The notes under the pieces: model-generated | What the model saw: only the letters and a program-made list of their open reading frames with translations | Database searches by the model: none | What the model was told of the DNA's origin: nothing | Made by a program: the position numbers and the translations under genes | Assembly (NCBI GenBank): GCA_017450945.1 | Contig: JAFSSP010000001.1 | Span: forward strand, 1 to 64,000 | Direction: 5' to 3' | Length of the DNA: 64,000 bases | From: Clostridia bacterium | GTDB lineage: Bacteria; Bacillota; Clostridia; Oscillospirales; CAG-272 | In this document: positions 53,613 through 61,711 of the stretch, one piece after another | How the letters are laid out: every line of letters starts with the position of its first letter | Position numbering within the stretch: the stretch's first letter is position 1

Positions 53613-54818
53613 ATGGAACCCATGAACATTCTCGTGACCGGCGCCAAAGGCATGGTCGGGCGCGCGCTTTGCCGCAACCTGGAGGCCCTGCGCGACGGCA
53701 AAAACCGTACCCGCCCGGGTCTTTCGATCGGCGAGATCTACGAATACGACCTCGACTCCAGACCCGAAGAGCTGGACGAATATTGTGCCAAAGCCGACTT
53801 CGTCTTTAATCTCGCCGGGGTCAACCGCCCGAAAGAGCAATCCGAATTCATGGCCGGCAACTTCGGCTTTGCTTCGACGCTGCTCGACACGCTGAGAAAG
53901 CAGAACAGCCGCGCAGGCGTGATGCTTTCCTCCTCGATCCAGGCAACGCTCGCAGGCCGGTTCGGCACCAGCGAGTACGGCAAAAGCAAACTTGCCGGCG
54001 AAGAACTCTTCTTCGCCTACGGGAAAGAGCAAAAGGTCAAGGTCGCGGTCTACCGCTTCCCGAACCTGATGGGTCGCTCGCGCCCCAACTACAACTCTGC
54101 CGTCTCCACCTTCTGCTGGGCCATTGCAAACGACCAGCCCTATACGGTAAACGATCCCTCGGTCGAGCTGGAACTGCTCTACATCGATGATCTCGTCGAA
54201 GGCATGTTCGATCTGCTCGAGGGCAAGGAGCGCCACTGCGAATTTGACGGCGTGGAAACGGTCGAAAAACCTGACGGCCGCTACTGCTTTGTCCCCGGTT
54301 CGCACAAAGTCACGCTGGGAAAGATCGTTGAACTCCTCAAAACCTTCAAGGAAATGCCAAAAACCGGCATGATGCCCGAGATCCCGGACGGATCCTTTGA
54401 AAAAAAGATCTATTCGCTCTACCTCTCTTACCTGCCGACCTCGGCCTTCAAGTTCCCGCTCAAAACGAACGTGGACGCGCGCGGCTCCTTTACCGAGCTG
54501 CTCCACACCCCTGCCTGCGGTCAGGTGTCGGTCAACATCTCAAACCCCGGCATCACAAAAGGTCAGCATTGGCACAACTCCAAGTGGGAGCTTTTCATCG
54601 TGGTCAAGGGACATGGGCGCATTGAGGAACGCAACCTCGAAACCAACGAAAAGGTTTCCTTCGAGGTCTCGGGAGACAAGATCGAGGCCGTCCACATGAT
54701 CCCCGGCTGGACGCATAACATCATCAACCTCTCGGATAAAGAGCCGCTTGTCACCATCATGATCGCAAACGAAAACTTCAACCCGAATCACCCCGACACC
54801 TTCTTTGAAGAGGTGTAA
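53613..54818 (+). CDS. fnlB: UDP-4-keto-6-deoxy-N-acetylhexosamine reductase with cupin (FnlB/CapF)
   Basis: Epimerises and reduces the FnlA product in the second step of UDP-L-FucNAc synthesis. Residues 1 to about 272 are an SDR reductase (ILVTGAKGMVGRALCRNL, GVNRPKEQSEF, SSSIQATLAG with YGKSKLAGE). Residues about 280-401 are a metal-binding cupin (DARGSFTELLHTP, GQHWHNSKWELFIVV) that does the C3 epimerisation in CapF. The 401-aa length is canonical. It is the last gene of the second locus. A cupin-less relative lies at 34861. Confidence 0.95.
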   Translation: MEPMNILVTGAKGMVGRALCRNLEALRDGKNRTRPGLSIGEIYEYDLDSRPEELDEYCAKADFVFNLAGVNRPKEQSEFMAGNFGFASTLLDTLRKQNSRAGVMLSSSIQATLAGRFGTSEYGKSKLAGEELFFAYGKEQKVKVAVYRFPNLMGRSRPNYNSAVSTFCWAIANDQPYTVNDPSVELELLYIDDLVEGMFDLLEGKERHCEFDGVETVEKPDGRYCFVPGSHKVTLGKIVELLKTFKEMPKTGMMPEIPDGSFEKKIYSLYLSYLPTSAFKFPLKTNVDARGSFTELLHTPACGQVSVNISNPGITKGQHWHNSKWELFIVVKGHGRIEERNLETNEKVSFEVSGDKIEAVHMIPGWTHNIINLSDKEPLVTIMIANENFNPNHPDTFFEEV

Positions 54819-54838
54819 GGGAGGGAGAGACGGGAACC

Positions 54839-54874
54839 GCGGGGAAACTCTTTTTGAAAAAAGAGTTTCCCCGC
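54839..54874. repeat. Long perfect hairpin with AT-rich core
   Basis: GCGGGGAAACTCTTTTT (54839-54855) pairs perfectly with AAAAAGAGTTTCCCCGC (54858-54874). It starts 21 nt after the fnlB stop. No T-run follows on the plus strand, so it is not a textbook terminator, although a hairpin this stable may still affect transcription or mRNA decay. Confidence 0.85.
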
Positions 54875-54966
54875 ACCCTTTCAGAAAAACGAACGATGTT
54901 TTTATCCGCTTGCTTTCCGGCGAGCGTTTTTCTTTTGTTTTCCGTTTTTCAAGGGGGTGCGGGGGT
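54870..54966. repeat. Larger imperfect inverted repeat spanning both hairpins
   Basis: CCCCGCACCC followed by TTTCAGAAAAACG (54870-54893) has a near-complement CGTTTTTCAAGGGGGTGCGGGG (54943-54964). This pairs the end of the first hairpin with the start of the second, giving a nested palindromic arrangement of more than 90 nt. Two mutually exclusive foldings are possible. Confidence 0.7.
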
Positions 54967-54994
54967 GCGCTTTTTTCAAAAAGGCACCCCCGCA
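54958..54994. repeat. Second GC-rich hairpin with poly-T/poly-A loop
   Basis: TGCGGGGGTGC (54958-54968) pairs with GCACCCCCGCA (54984-54994), and the inner CTTTTTT-C-AAAAAG stem continues it with one bulge. The design (G/C-run outer arms, T-run then A-run core) is the same as in the hairpin at 54839-54874 and similar to the hairpin at 1-34. Confidence 0.85.
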
Positions 54995-55019
54995 TTTCCT
55001 TTTTTCGCGCCCTTGCCTC

Positions 55020-55048
55020 TTGCAAACGGGGAAATATGGTGCTATAAT
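55020..55048 (+). promoter_or_regulatory. Promoter of hisS operon
   Basis: TTGCAA (55020-55025), a 17-nt spacer and TATAAT (55043-55048) form a good sigma-A promoter about 60 nt upstream of the hisS start. The leader is too short for a full T-box, and none is recognised. Confidence 0.75.
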
Positions 55049-55109
55049 AAAGAATGAAGTATTATGTGCGTTTTTCGATTTTTGAAAAACAGGCAGGAGA
55101 AAACAGGAT

Positions 55110-56408
55110 ATGAGTGAAAAATTATCGGTGCTTCCCTACAAGGGGACAAGAGATTTTTATCCGGAAGAGATGCGGCTTCGCAACTGGTTTTTCGGTGTGA
55201 TCCGCGAGGTTTTGGAAAAATCGGCATTTGAAGAATACGGCGGCCCCATGCTTGAGTCGCTCGATCTCTATGCCGCCAAGAGCGGGGAAGAGCTGGCGAC
55301 CAAGCAGACCTACAACTTTACCGATCGCGGAGATCGCCGCCTTGCCATCCGTCCCGAAATGACGCCGACCGTAGCCCGCATGGTGGCCGGGAAAATGAAC
55401 GAGCTGAACTTTCCGCTCAAATGGTTCTCTTTTCCGAATATGTACCGCTACGAAGCGCCTCAGCGCGGCAGACTGCGCGAGTTCTGGCAGCTCAACGTCG
55501 ACGTGTTCGGCTGTGACGGCTTTGAAGCCGACCTCGAGGTGGTCACCAGCGCGATCGATCTGCTCCTTGCATTTGGCGCCGACGAAAATATGTTCCGCGT
55601 TCACATCAACAACCGCCGTTTCTTCAGCGATGTGATCGCCGCCGTGACCGGAAAGGACGCGGAAGGCTCTCGCGCCATCTCCAAGGTGGTCGACCGCCGC
55701 GGCAAGGTTCCCTACGACGTTTACAAAAAAGATCTTATCGCGCTCGGCCTTAGCGAGGATGAGATCGCAAAGCTCGATTCTCTTTACACCATGACGGTGG
55801 AAGAGGCGACTTCTCTCTGTCCCGAATCGGTCGGCGCACAAGAGCTGTTGTCGCTCTTCTCGCTCCTTACAAAAACAGGGCTTGCAAAATACTGCGTCTT
55901 TGATTTTGGCATTGTGCGCGGGCTCGACTACTACACAGGCACGGTCTTTGAAGTCTTTGACCTCTCGCCCGAAAACAACCGCGCCATGTTCGGCGGCGGC
56001 AGATATGACAACCTCGTCGGCCTGTTCGTCAAGAACGCAAAGGTATCGGGCGTGGGCTACGGCATGGGAGATGTGACGCTGGAAAACTTTTTGCGCACCC
56101 ACAATTTGATTCCGGAAAGTCTTACCGCCGGAGTCAAGGTGCTTGTCACCCGCTTCCCGGACGCGCCCTATGAAGCCTACTTAAACCTTGCCGACGCGCT
56201 CAAAAAGCACGGCGTGACTTCCTCTCTCTACCTCGGCGAAAAGAAATTCGGCAAACAGCTCGAATATGCCGTAAAGGAAAATTACACCCACGTTCTGATC
56301 ATGGGCGGCGACGAATATGCCCGCGGCGTGGTGAGACTCAAGAATCTTGCGACCAGAGAGGAAAAAGAGATGCCCTTTGTCGACGCGCTCGCGTCGCTTC
56401 TGTCATGA
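55110..56408 (+). CDS. hisS: Histidine-tRNA ligase
   Basis: Charges tRNA-His. The 432-aa class II synthetase has KGTRDFYPEEMRLR, the TDRGDRRLAIRPEMTPTVARMV motif 1-2 region, FSFPNMYRYEAPQRGRLREFWQ (motif 2), the histidine A element VRGLDYYTGTVFE, AMFGGGRYDNLVGLF and a C-terminal anticodon-binding domain (VLVTRFPDAPYEAYLNLADAL). AGGAG lies before ATG 55110. The usual neighbour aspS does not follow. Confidence 0.97.
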   Translation: MSEKLSVLPYKGTRDFYPEEMRLRNWFFGVIREVLEKSAFEEYGGPMLESLDLYAAKSGEELATKQTYNFTDRGDRRLAIRPEMTPTVARMVAGKMNELNFPLKWFSFPNMYRYEAPQRGRLREFWQLNVDVFGCDGFEADLEVVTSAIDLLLAFGADENMFRVHINNRRFFSDVIAAVTGKDAEGSRAISKVVDRRGKVPYDVYKKDLIALGLSEDEIAKLDSLYTMTVEEATSLCPESVGAQELLSLFSLLTKTGLAKYCVFDFGIVRGLDYYTGTVFEVFDLSPENNRAMFGGGRYDNLVGLFVKNAKVSGVGYGMGDVTLENFLRTHNLIPESLTAGVKVLVTRFPDAPYEAYLNLADALKKHGVTSSLYLGEKKFGKQLEYAVKENYTHVLIMGGDEYARGVVRLKNLATREEKEMPFVDALASLLS

Positions 56409-56863
56409 CGCTTGCAACCATCGAGGCGCTCGCCAGAACGAGCGGCCGGATCCTTTCGGTCGATTTTGGCGACGTGCGCACCGGTTTGGCGCTTTCCGAC
56501 CCCTCGCGTTTCCTTGCGTCCGGGATCGGCGCCGTCTCGCCCGGAGGCCTCGAAAAAACCGCGCTTGCGGTTGCCGACCGCGCAAAAGGGGAGGGCGCTT
56601 CCGCGATCGTCGTGGGGCTTCCCAAAAACATGGACGGCAGCGAAGGATCGCGCGCCGACCGCTGTCGGCAGTTTGCCGAGCGGCTCGCAGACCTTGTCGA
56701 TCCGATCCCGGTTGCGCTGTTTGACGAGCGCCTGACCACCGTTTCGGCCTCGCGCTTTCTGAATGAGACCAACACGCGCGGCAAGGCGAGAAAAGGCGTG
56801 GTCGACACGCTCTCGGCCGAAATTTTATTGCAGGACGTCCTCAACCGCCTCAAAAATCTTTGA
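56405..56863 (+). CDS. ruvX: Putative pre-16S rRNA nuclease / Holliday junction resolvase (YqgF/RuvX)
   Basis: A 152-aa RNase H-like protein involved in 16S rRNA 5' maturation. ILSVDFGDVRTGLALSDP carries the first catalytic Asp, IVVGLPKNMDGSEGSRADRC the second block, and FDERLTTVSASRFL the third. The start overlaps hisS by 4 nt. An extra N-terminal stretch of about 14 residues precedes the conserved domain; a later start is possible. Confidence 0.93.
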   Translation: MTLATIEALARTSGRILSVDFGDVRTGLALSDPSRFLASGIGAVSPGGLEKTALAVADRAKGEGASAIVVGLPKNMDGSEGSRADRCRQFAERLADLVDPIPVALFDERLTTVSASRFLNETNTRGKARKGVVDTLSAEILLQDVLNRLKNL

Positions 56864-56877
56864 CACACGAGAAAACC

Positions 56878-57768
56878 ATGATGCAAAAAAAGCTGTTGCC
56901 GCCGAGAGTTGCGGCCATCCAGGATCTCTCTTCGGTCGGCCGCTGTTCGCTGACAGCGACCATACCGACCCTATCCGCCATGGGGTACCAGGTCATTCCG
57001 CTCCCCACGGCACTTCTCTCCACGCAAACCTGGGGCTACGACCGCCCTTATTTCGTCGATCTGACCGGCGAGACCGAAAACATGACCGCCTCTTTCGTGG
57101 AGAACGGCCTTTCCTTCCGCGCCATCTATGCCGGATACCTTGCAAGCGCCGATCAAGCCCAATACGTAGAAGCCTTTTTTGACGCCTTTTCGACCCGCCC
57201 GGACGAAAGCGAACGTCTTCCACTCCTGCTCCTTGACCCGGTGCTCGGCGAGGACGGCGTCTTCTATACCACCTGCAACCATTCGCTTGCCGATGGCATG
57301 AAGCGGCTTGCCCGCAAAGCCGACGTGATCACCCCCAACCTGACCGAGGCCTGTCTGCTTCTCGGGGAGGACTATCGGGACACATCCTTTTTGACAAAAG
57401 AACAGATCAAGCCCTACGTCGAGGCCCTTCTTCTCCAGCTGCAAGCCATGGGCCCGCGCCGTGTGGTCATCACCGGAGTTCCCGACGTCTCGGGCGCGCT
57501 CTCCAACTACGGCGTAGACGAAACCAGACAGCTTTTCTGCGTCTCCAACCAAAAAACCAAAACCGCCTATCCCGGCACCGGCGATCTGTTTGCCTCGGTG
57601 CTCTTGGGAAAACTTCTTGACGGCGCCTCGTTTCAGTCGGCTGTCGCCTATGGCGCCTCCTTTGTGGCCGAGGCCGCAAGGCTCACCGAAGCGGCCGGCA
57701 CCCCGGCAAGAGAGGGCGTGCTCCTTGAACTCCTCCTGCCGAAACTCTTTCCCGAAAGGAATCTTTGA
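56878..57768 (+). CDS. pdxY: Pyridoxamine/pyridoxal kinase
   Basis: Phosphorylates vitamin B6 vitamers with ATP. The 296-aa ribokinase-fold protein has VAAIQDLSSVGRCSLTATIPTLSAMGYQVIPLPTALLSTQT, LLDPVLGEDGVFYT, ADVITPNLTEACLLLGEDY and the anion-hole/catalytic TAYPGTGDLFASVLLGKLL. Two adjacent ATG codons (56878, 56881) are possible starts; a TTG at 56860 is less likely. Symbol by family resemblance; a ThiD-like kinase is a weaker alternative. Confidence 0.88.
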   Translation: MMQKKLLPPRVAAIQDLSSVGRCSLTATIPTLSAMGYQVIPLPTALLSTQTWGYDRPYFVDLTGETENMTASFVENGLSFRAIYAGYLASADQAQYVEAFFDAFSTRPDESERLPLLLLDPVLGEDGVFYTTCNHSLADGMKRLARKADVITPNLTEACLLLGEDYRDTSFLTKEQIKPYVEALLLQLQAMGPRRVVITGVPDVSGALSNYGVDETRQLFCVSNQKTKTAYPGTGDLFASVLLGKLLDGASFQSAVAYGASFVAEAARLTEAAGTPAREGVLLELLLPKLFPERNL

Positions 57769-57771
57769 TCC

Positions 57772-58431
57772 ATGCCGAACGGACGCACTGCCCACCGACT
57801 GGGCAGAATCTTAAAACTCGTCTTTGTGTCGCTGGTCTACGGCGTATGCCTCTTGCTGCTCCTTCGGATGTGCTCGGCAAAAACGCCAAAGGAACTGCGC
57901 GGACTCGATTATAACCCCACGCTTGCAACCGCTTATGCCAATGCCGGCGACCTGACGCTCTGCTACCAGAACGGCGACAGCATCACACGCGCCGAACCGT
58001 CAAAAGGCTATTTTGCCATTCCGGAGTATTATTATATTCCCGAAGCAAATCAAGTCCAGCTTATCTTCCGTTATAACAACAGCACCTTAAAACACGTCTC
58101 GGACGATTATAAAATCGACCCGGCTCTGACCCGCGAGGGCGACTGGTTTGATCTTTCGCTGGTGCTTGCAAAACAAGACGGCACGAGCGTCCGGATCCAG
58201 CCCGCAAAAATCGAAAAGAGCCTTTCCAAGCGGCTCTACGTTTTCTATCGCATCACCTTTGACGGCGTAGTCGTGGACGATACGACGACAGGCCTTTTCG
58301 CCGATATCTACTACAAGGACGATATCGATTACGAAAAAAGCGCCTACGGCACGCTCTGCCTCTATGATCCCGCCGAAAAATGGCTGACGAAAAAACCGAC
58401 AAAAAGTGATGTCAAATCACTGACACAATAA
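57772..58431 (+). CDS. Membrane-anchored protein of unknown function
   Basis: A 219-aa protein with one N-terminal hydrophobic segment (about residues 14-33, LKLVFVSLVYGVCLLLLL) after a basic start, so most of the chain is probably outside the membrane. The LLRMC that follows is not a good lipobox. The outer part is rich in Tyr and beta-type segments (YFAIPEYYYIPEANQVQLIFRYN, LYVFYRITFDGVVV) suggesting a beta-sandwich. No family recognised. It sits 3 nt after the kinase gene. Confidence 0.8.
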   Translation: MPNGRTAHRLGRILKLVFVSLVYGVCLLLLLRMCSAKTPKELRGLDYNPTLATAYANAGDLTLCYQNGDSITRAEPSKGYFAIPEYYYIPEANQVQLIFRYNNSTLKHVSDDYKIDPALTREGDWFDLSLVLAKQDGTSVRIQPAKIEKSLSKRLYVFYRITFDGVVVDDTTTGLFADIYYKDDIDYEKSAYGTLCLYDPAEKWLTKKPTKSDVKSLTQ

Positions 58432-58459
58432 ATCCCCAAAAACAGAAAGGACACAAAAA

Positions 58460-60508
58460 ATGCATTGGTCTGAAGCAATTGCAGAACGGGTCATCGCAAG
58501 AAACCCGAACAAAGAAGAATATGTTTGCGCCGCGGGCATCAGCCCCTCGGGCTCTGTCCACATCGGCAACTTCCGCGACGTGGCAACCTCGCTCTTTGTC
58601 GTCAAGGCGCTTGAAAAAAAAGGCAAAAAAGCAAAACTGCTCTTCTCCTGGGACGAATACGACCGTTGCCGCAAGATCCCTGCCAACGTGCAGGCGGTCG
58701 TGGGCAGCGATTTTGATAAATACATCGGCACCCCCTACGTTGACATTCCGGATCCCTGGGGCTGTCACGAGAATTTTGCCAAGCACTTTGAGGCCGAATT
58801 CCTCGCCACCATGGAAAAATTCGGCATCCATCTCGATTGCCGCTACCAGGCCGAGCTTTACCGCTCGGGCGCATACCAAAAGGATATTCTCGAGGCTCTG
58901 CAAAAGCGCAAAGAGATCTTTGAGATCCTCGACTCCTTCAAGACCAAGGATACTTCCAAAACCCCCGAGGAACTGAAGGCCGAGCACGACGCCGAAAAGG
59001 AAATTTACTATCCCGTCAGCATCTTCTGCCACGAGTGCCACACCGACTTTACCACCATTGAAAAGCTCTCGGACGACTGCACCGAGGCCGATTATACCTG
59101 CTCGCGCTGCGGTCACAAGGGACACTTCAACTTTACAACCGAGCACGACTGCAAGCTCGGCTGGAAGATCGACTGGCCGATGCGCTGGCGGTACGAGGGC
59201 GTTGACTTTGAGCCGGGCGGAAAGGATCACGCCGCTCCCACCGGTTCTTACAGCAACTCCAAGATCATCTCCAAAAAGATCTTCGGCTACGATGCGCCCG
59301 AATTCCAGGGCTACGAGTTCATCGGCATCAAAGGCATGACCGGCAAAATGTCCTCGTCCTCCGGGCTCAACCTCACGCCCGAGACTCTGCTCAAACTCTA
59401 CCAGCCCGAGCTCATCCTCTGGCTCTACTCCAAGACCGATCCCACCAAGGCCTTTGACTTCTGCTTTGACGACGGCATCCTCCGTCAGTATTTTGAATTT
59501 GACAAAATGCTGACCGATCTGCGCGCAGGAACTGCCAACGAAGCGATCGGGGAGATCATGTATAACTGCAAGATCGAAGGACGCGACGTCGAGACCGTTC
59601 CCATGTCGCTTCTCGTTCAGCTCGGCTCGATCGTCAACTTCAACGTCCCGATGCTTGAGACCGTCTTCCAGAAGATCGGCACGCCCTACAAAGAGGCTCA
59701 GTTTGCCGACCGCCTCGACCGCGCCAAATTCTGGCTGGAACAGTGCGCGCCCGACCAGGTCAACCGCCTGCGGAAAACCCGCAACTTCGAGGTCTTTGAG
59801 ACGCTCGACGAAAACGAAAAGAAGGAGATCGCTCTCCTTTATGCCTATCTGAAAAAGGGCGGCTATACGCTCGACGAACTCAACACCGAGCTTTACGCGA
59901 TTCCAAAAGCCGTCTTTGGCGAAGACCTGCCCGAAAAGGAGCTCAAGGCCGTTCAGGGCAACTTCTTCAAAACGGTCTACCGCCTGCTCATCGACAAGGA
60001 GAGAGGCCCGAGACTCTACCTCTTCCTCTATGCCATCGATCCCAACGAGTACGTGGGACTTCTTGATTTCTCCTATCCGCGTACCGAGGAAGAAATTGCG
60101 CTCGACACACCGGTCGAAGAGGCCTGCCCGGTCGAGACGGTTGTTGAGAACAAAGAACCCGATCCGGTATCTCCGATCAAAGAGGAAATCACGATCGACG
60201 ACTTCGCCCGCATGGACTTCCGCGTCTGCAAGGTGCTCAAAGCCGAGACCGTTCGCAAGTCGCACTCCTGCCTCAAACTCACCCTGTTTGACGGCATCGG
60301 CGAGCGCGTGATCATGTCCTCGATCAAAGAGGAATACACGCCCGAGATGCTCGTGGGCAAAAAGATCATCGTCGTCGCAAACCTCAAGCCCAACCGCATC
60401 TGCAACATCACTTCACAGGGCATGTTGCTCGCCGCTTCCAACAACGCCTGTGGCTGCAAGGTGATTTTTGTTGACGACAGTGTTCCCGAAGGAACCGCCA
60501 TTCACTAA
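58460..60508 (+). CDS. lysK: Class I lysine-tRNA ligase with C-terminal tRNA-binding OB-fold domain
   Basis: Residues 1 to about 540 are a class I (archaeal-type) lysyl-tRNA synthetase: AGISPSGSVHIGNFRDVATSLF (HIGH), a four-Cys zinc site (CHECH and CSRCGHKGH), TGKMSSSSGLN (KMSKS). Residues about 576-682 are a tRNA-binding OB-fold (ITIDDFARMDFRVCKVLKAETV, NLKPNRICNITSQGMLLAAS) like the C-terminal domain of bacterial MetRS and CsaA. The fusion is unusual; the extra domain probably raises affinity for tRNA. An AAAGGA site precedes ATG 58460. First gene of the lysK-dut-HAD-ThyX-like group. Confidence 0.93.
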   Translation: MHWSEAIAERVIARNPNKEEYVCAAGISPSGSVHIGNFRDVATSLFVVKALEKKGKKAKLLFSWDEYDRCRKIPANVQAVVGSDFDKYIGTPYVDIPDPWGCHENFAKHFEAEFLATMEKFGIHLDCRYQAELYRSGAYQKDILEALQKRKEIFEILDSFKTKDTSKTPEELKAEHDAEKEIYYPVSIFCHECHTDFTTIEKLSDDCTEADYTCSRCGHKGHFNFTTEHDCKLGWKIDWPMRWRYEGVDFEPGGKDHAAPTGSYSNSKIISKKIFGYDAPEFQGYEFIGIKGMTGKMSSSSGLNLTPETLLKLYQPELILWLYSKTDPTKAFDFCFDDGILRQYFEFDKMLTDLRAGTANEAIGEIMYNCKIEGRDVETVPMSLLVQLGSIVNFNVPMLETVFQKIGTPYKEAQFADRLDRAKFWLEQCAPDQVNRLRKTRNFEVFETLDENEKKEIALLYAYLKKGGYTLDELNTELYAIPKAVFGEDLPEKELKAVQGNFFKTVYRLLIDKERGPRLYLFLYAIDPNEYVGLLDFSYPRTEEEIALDTPVEEACPVETVVENKEPDPVSPIKEEITIDDFARMDFRVCKVLKAETVRKSHSCLKLTLFDGIGERVIMSSIKEEYTPEMLVGKKIIVVANLKPNRICNITSQGMLLAASNNACGCKVIFVDDSVPEGTAIH

Positions 60509-60530
60509 ACGCCATTTGGAGGTGCTTTTT

Positions 60531-60980
60531 ATGCCGCTTCCCGTTCACGTCAAACTCACAAGGGGAATGACCCTCCCCGAATACGCCACCGAGGGCTCGG
60601 CCGCAGTCGATCTGCGCGCCGCCATCGACGAGGGAACCACCCTTGTCCTGCTCCCGGGCGAGCGCGCGCTCGTCCCGACCGGCATTGCCATCTCGCCAAA
60701 AGCCCCAAACGTCGTCGCCGTCGTCGCCGCAAGAAGCGGCCTTGCTTCCAAGTTCGGCATTTCTCTTGCCAACGGCATCGGGGTGATCGACAGCGACTAC
60801 CGCGGCGAGATCTCGGTCGCCCTCGTCAACCTCGGCAAAGAGGCGTTTGAGATCCACAGAGGCGACCGGATCGCACAACTCCTCTTTATGCCTGTCCTCG
60901 CTGCTTCCTTTACCGCAGTCGACGAGCTGGATTCCACCGCGCGCGGAGAGGGCGGGTTCGGACACACCGGCGTAAAGTAA
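60531..60980 (+). CDS. dut: dUTP diphosphatase
   Basis: Hydrolyses dUTP to dUMP, keeping uracil out of DNA and feeding thymidylate synthesis. The 149-aa trimeric dUTPase has EGSAAVDLRAA (motif 1), ARSGLASKFGI (motif 2), NGIGVIDSDYRGEI (motif 3), GDRIAQLLF (motif 4) and ARGEGGFGHTGVK (motif 5). ATG 60531 follows TTGGAGG; a longer frame to 60468 overlaps the synthetase gene. Confidence 0.96.
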   Translation: MPLPVHVKLTRGMTLPEYATEGSAAVDLRAAIDEGTTLVLLPGERALVPTGIAISPKAPNVVAVVAARSGLASKFGISLANGIGVIDSDYRGEISVALVNLGKEAFEIHRGDRIAQLLFMPVLAASFTAVDELDSTARGEGGFGHTGVK

Positions 60981-61033
60981 GGAAAAAAGAATTTTGGAAG
61001 GGAATCCACTCCCCGGAAAGCAGGTGACATTCT

Positions 61034-61711
61034 ATGCGCGCGGTAGTATTTGACTTTGACGGGACGATCGCAAACACGATCCCGGCGCTGAGGACTGCGG
61101 TCAACCGCGCACTGGAAGAGCTTGGCTTTCCGACGCACACCGATGAGGAAGTCCGCACCTACGTCAACTACGGCTCGCGCGAGATGGTTCGCCGCGCGCT
61201 CCCGGCGGAGCGCAGGGAAGATCAAGGCCTCATCGACCGGGCGACCGAGCTTTACAACAAATACGGCGCCGAGGCCTGTTTTATCACCAAGGAACCCTAT
61301 CCCGGCGTGGGAGAGCTCTTCCTGCGACTGAAACAGAAAGAGTATGCTATCGGCGTGCTTTCCAACAAGCACGATCCGGTTCTGCAAAAGATCACCCCGG
61401 CGATCCTGCCCAAAGGATCCTTTGATGCGATCCAGGGTGTGGCTCCCGGGCTCCCCACAAAGCCCGATCCGGCATTGACCCTGCGCATCCTGGAAAAACT
61501 CGGCGTCGACGCAAAAGACGCGGTTTTTGTCGGCGACAGCGAAATTGATCTTTTCACCGCCGAGAATGCGGGGCTTTATCACATCGGCGTGACTTGGGGG
61601 TACAAGGACGAGGCCGACCTCATCGCGGCGGGTGCAAAACATCTTGCCCACACGGCAGAAGAACTGGAAACACTCATAGAAAAACATTTTTCGGAGGGAC
61701 AATATGATTAA
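61034..61711 (+). CDS. HAD-superfamily phosphatase (phosphoglycolate phosphatase-like)
   Basis: A 225-aa HAD hydrolase with the nucleophile motif VFDFDGTIANTIPALRTAV, motif II VLSNKHDPVL, Lys in GLPTKPDPALTLRI and motif IV FVGDSEIDLFTAENAG. It resembles Gph/PpaX-type phosphatases acting on small phosphate esters. Its gene overlaps the next by 8 nt. Given dut next door, a nucleotide monophosphate is a possible substrate, but this is inference. Confidence 0.92.
   Translation: MRAVVFDFDGTIANTIPALRTAVNRALEELGFPTHTDEEVRTYVNYGSREMVRRALPAERREDQGLIDRATELYNKYGAEACFITKEPYPGVGELFLRLKQKEYAIGVLSNKHDPVLQKITPAILPKGSFDAIQGVAPGLPTKPDPALTLRILEKLGVDAKDAVFVGDSEIDLFTAENAGLYHIGVTWGYKDEADLIAAGAKHLAHTAEELETLIEKHFSEGQYD

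Larger units (their letters stand above)
54819..55109. other. Intergenic region between capsule locus and hisS
   Basis: A 291-nt gap with no credible ORF (no ribosome site with a conserved product). It holds a pair of large hairpins (54838-54994, listed separately), a hisS promoter at 55020-55048, and little else. No tRNA-like or riboswitch-like structure was recognised. The region is a natural boundary between the variable surface-glycan locus and housekeeping genes. Confidence 0.7.

Noticed and set aside
54839..54874. Intrinsic terminator for the second polysaccharide locus
   Set aside because: The stem is very strong but lacks a downstream T-run on the plus strand; listed as a repeat instead.
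58412..60265. A 617-codon minus-strand ORF opposite the LysRS gene
   Set aside because: It mirrors the codon phase of a well-supported synthetase, has no ribosome site and no recognisable domain; high-GC third-position bias produces such shadows.
58460..60508. Methionyl-tRNA synthetase
   Set aside because: The C-terminal OB-fold is MetRS-like, but the body has class I LysRS motifs and zinc Cys pattern.
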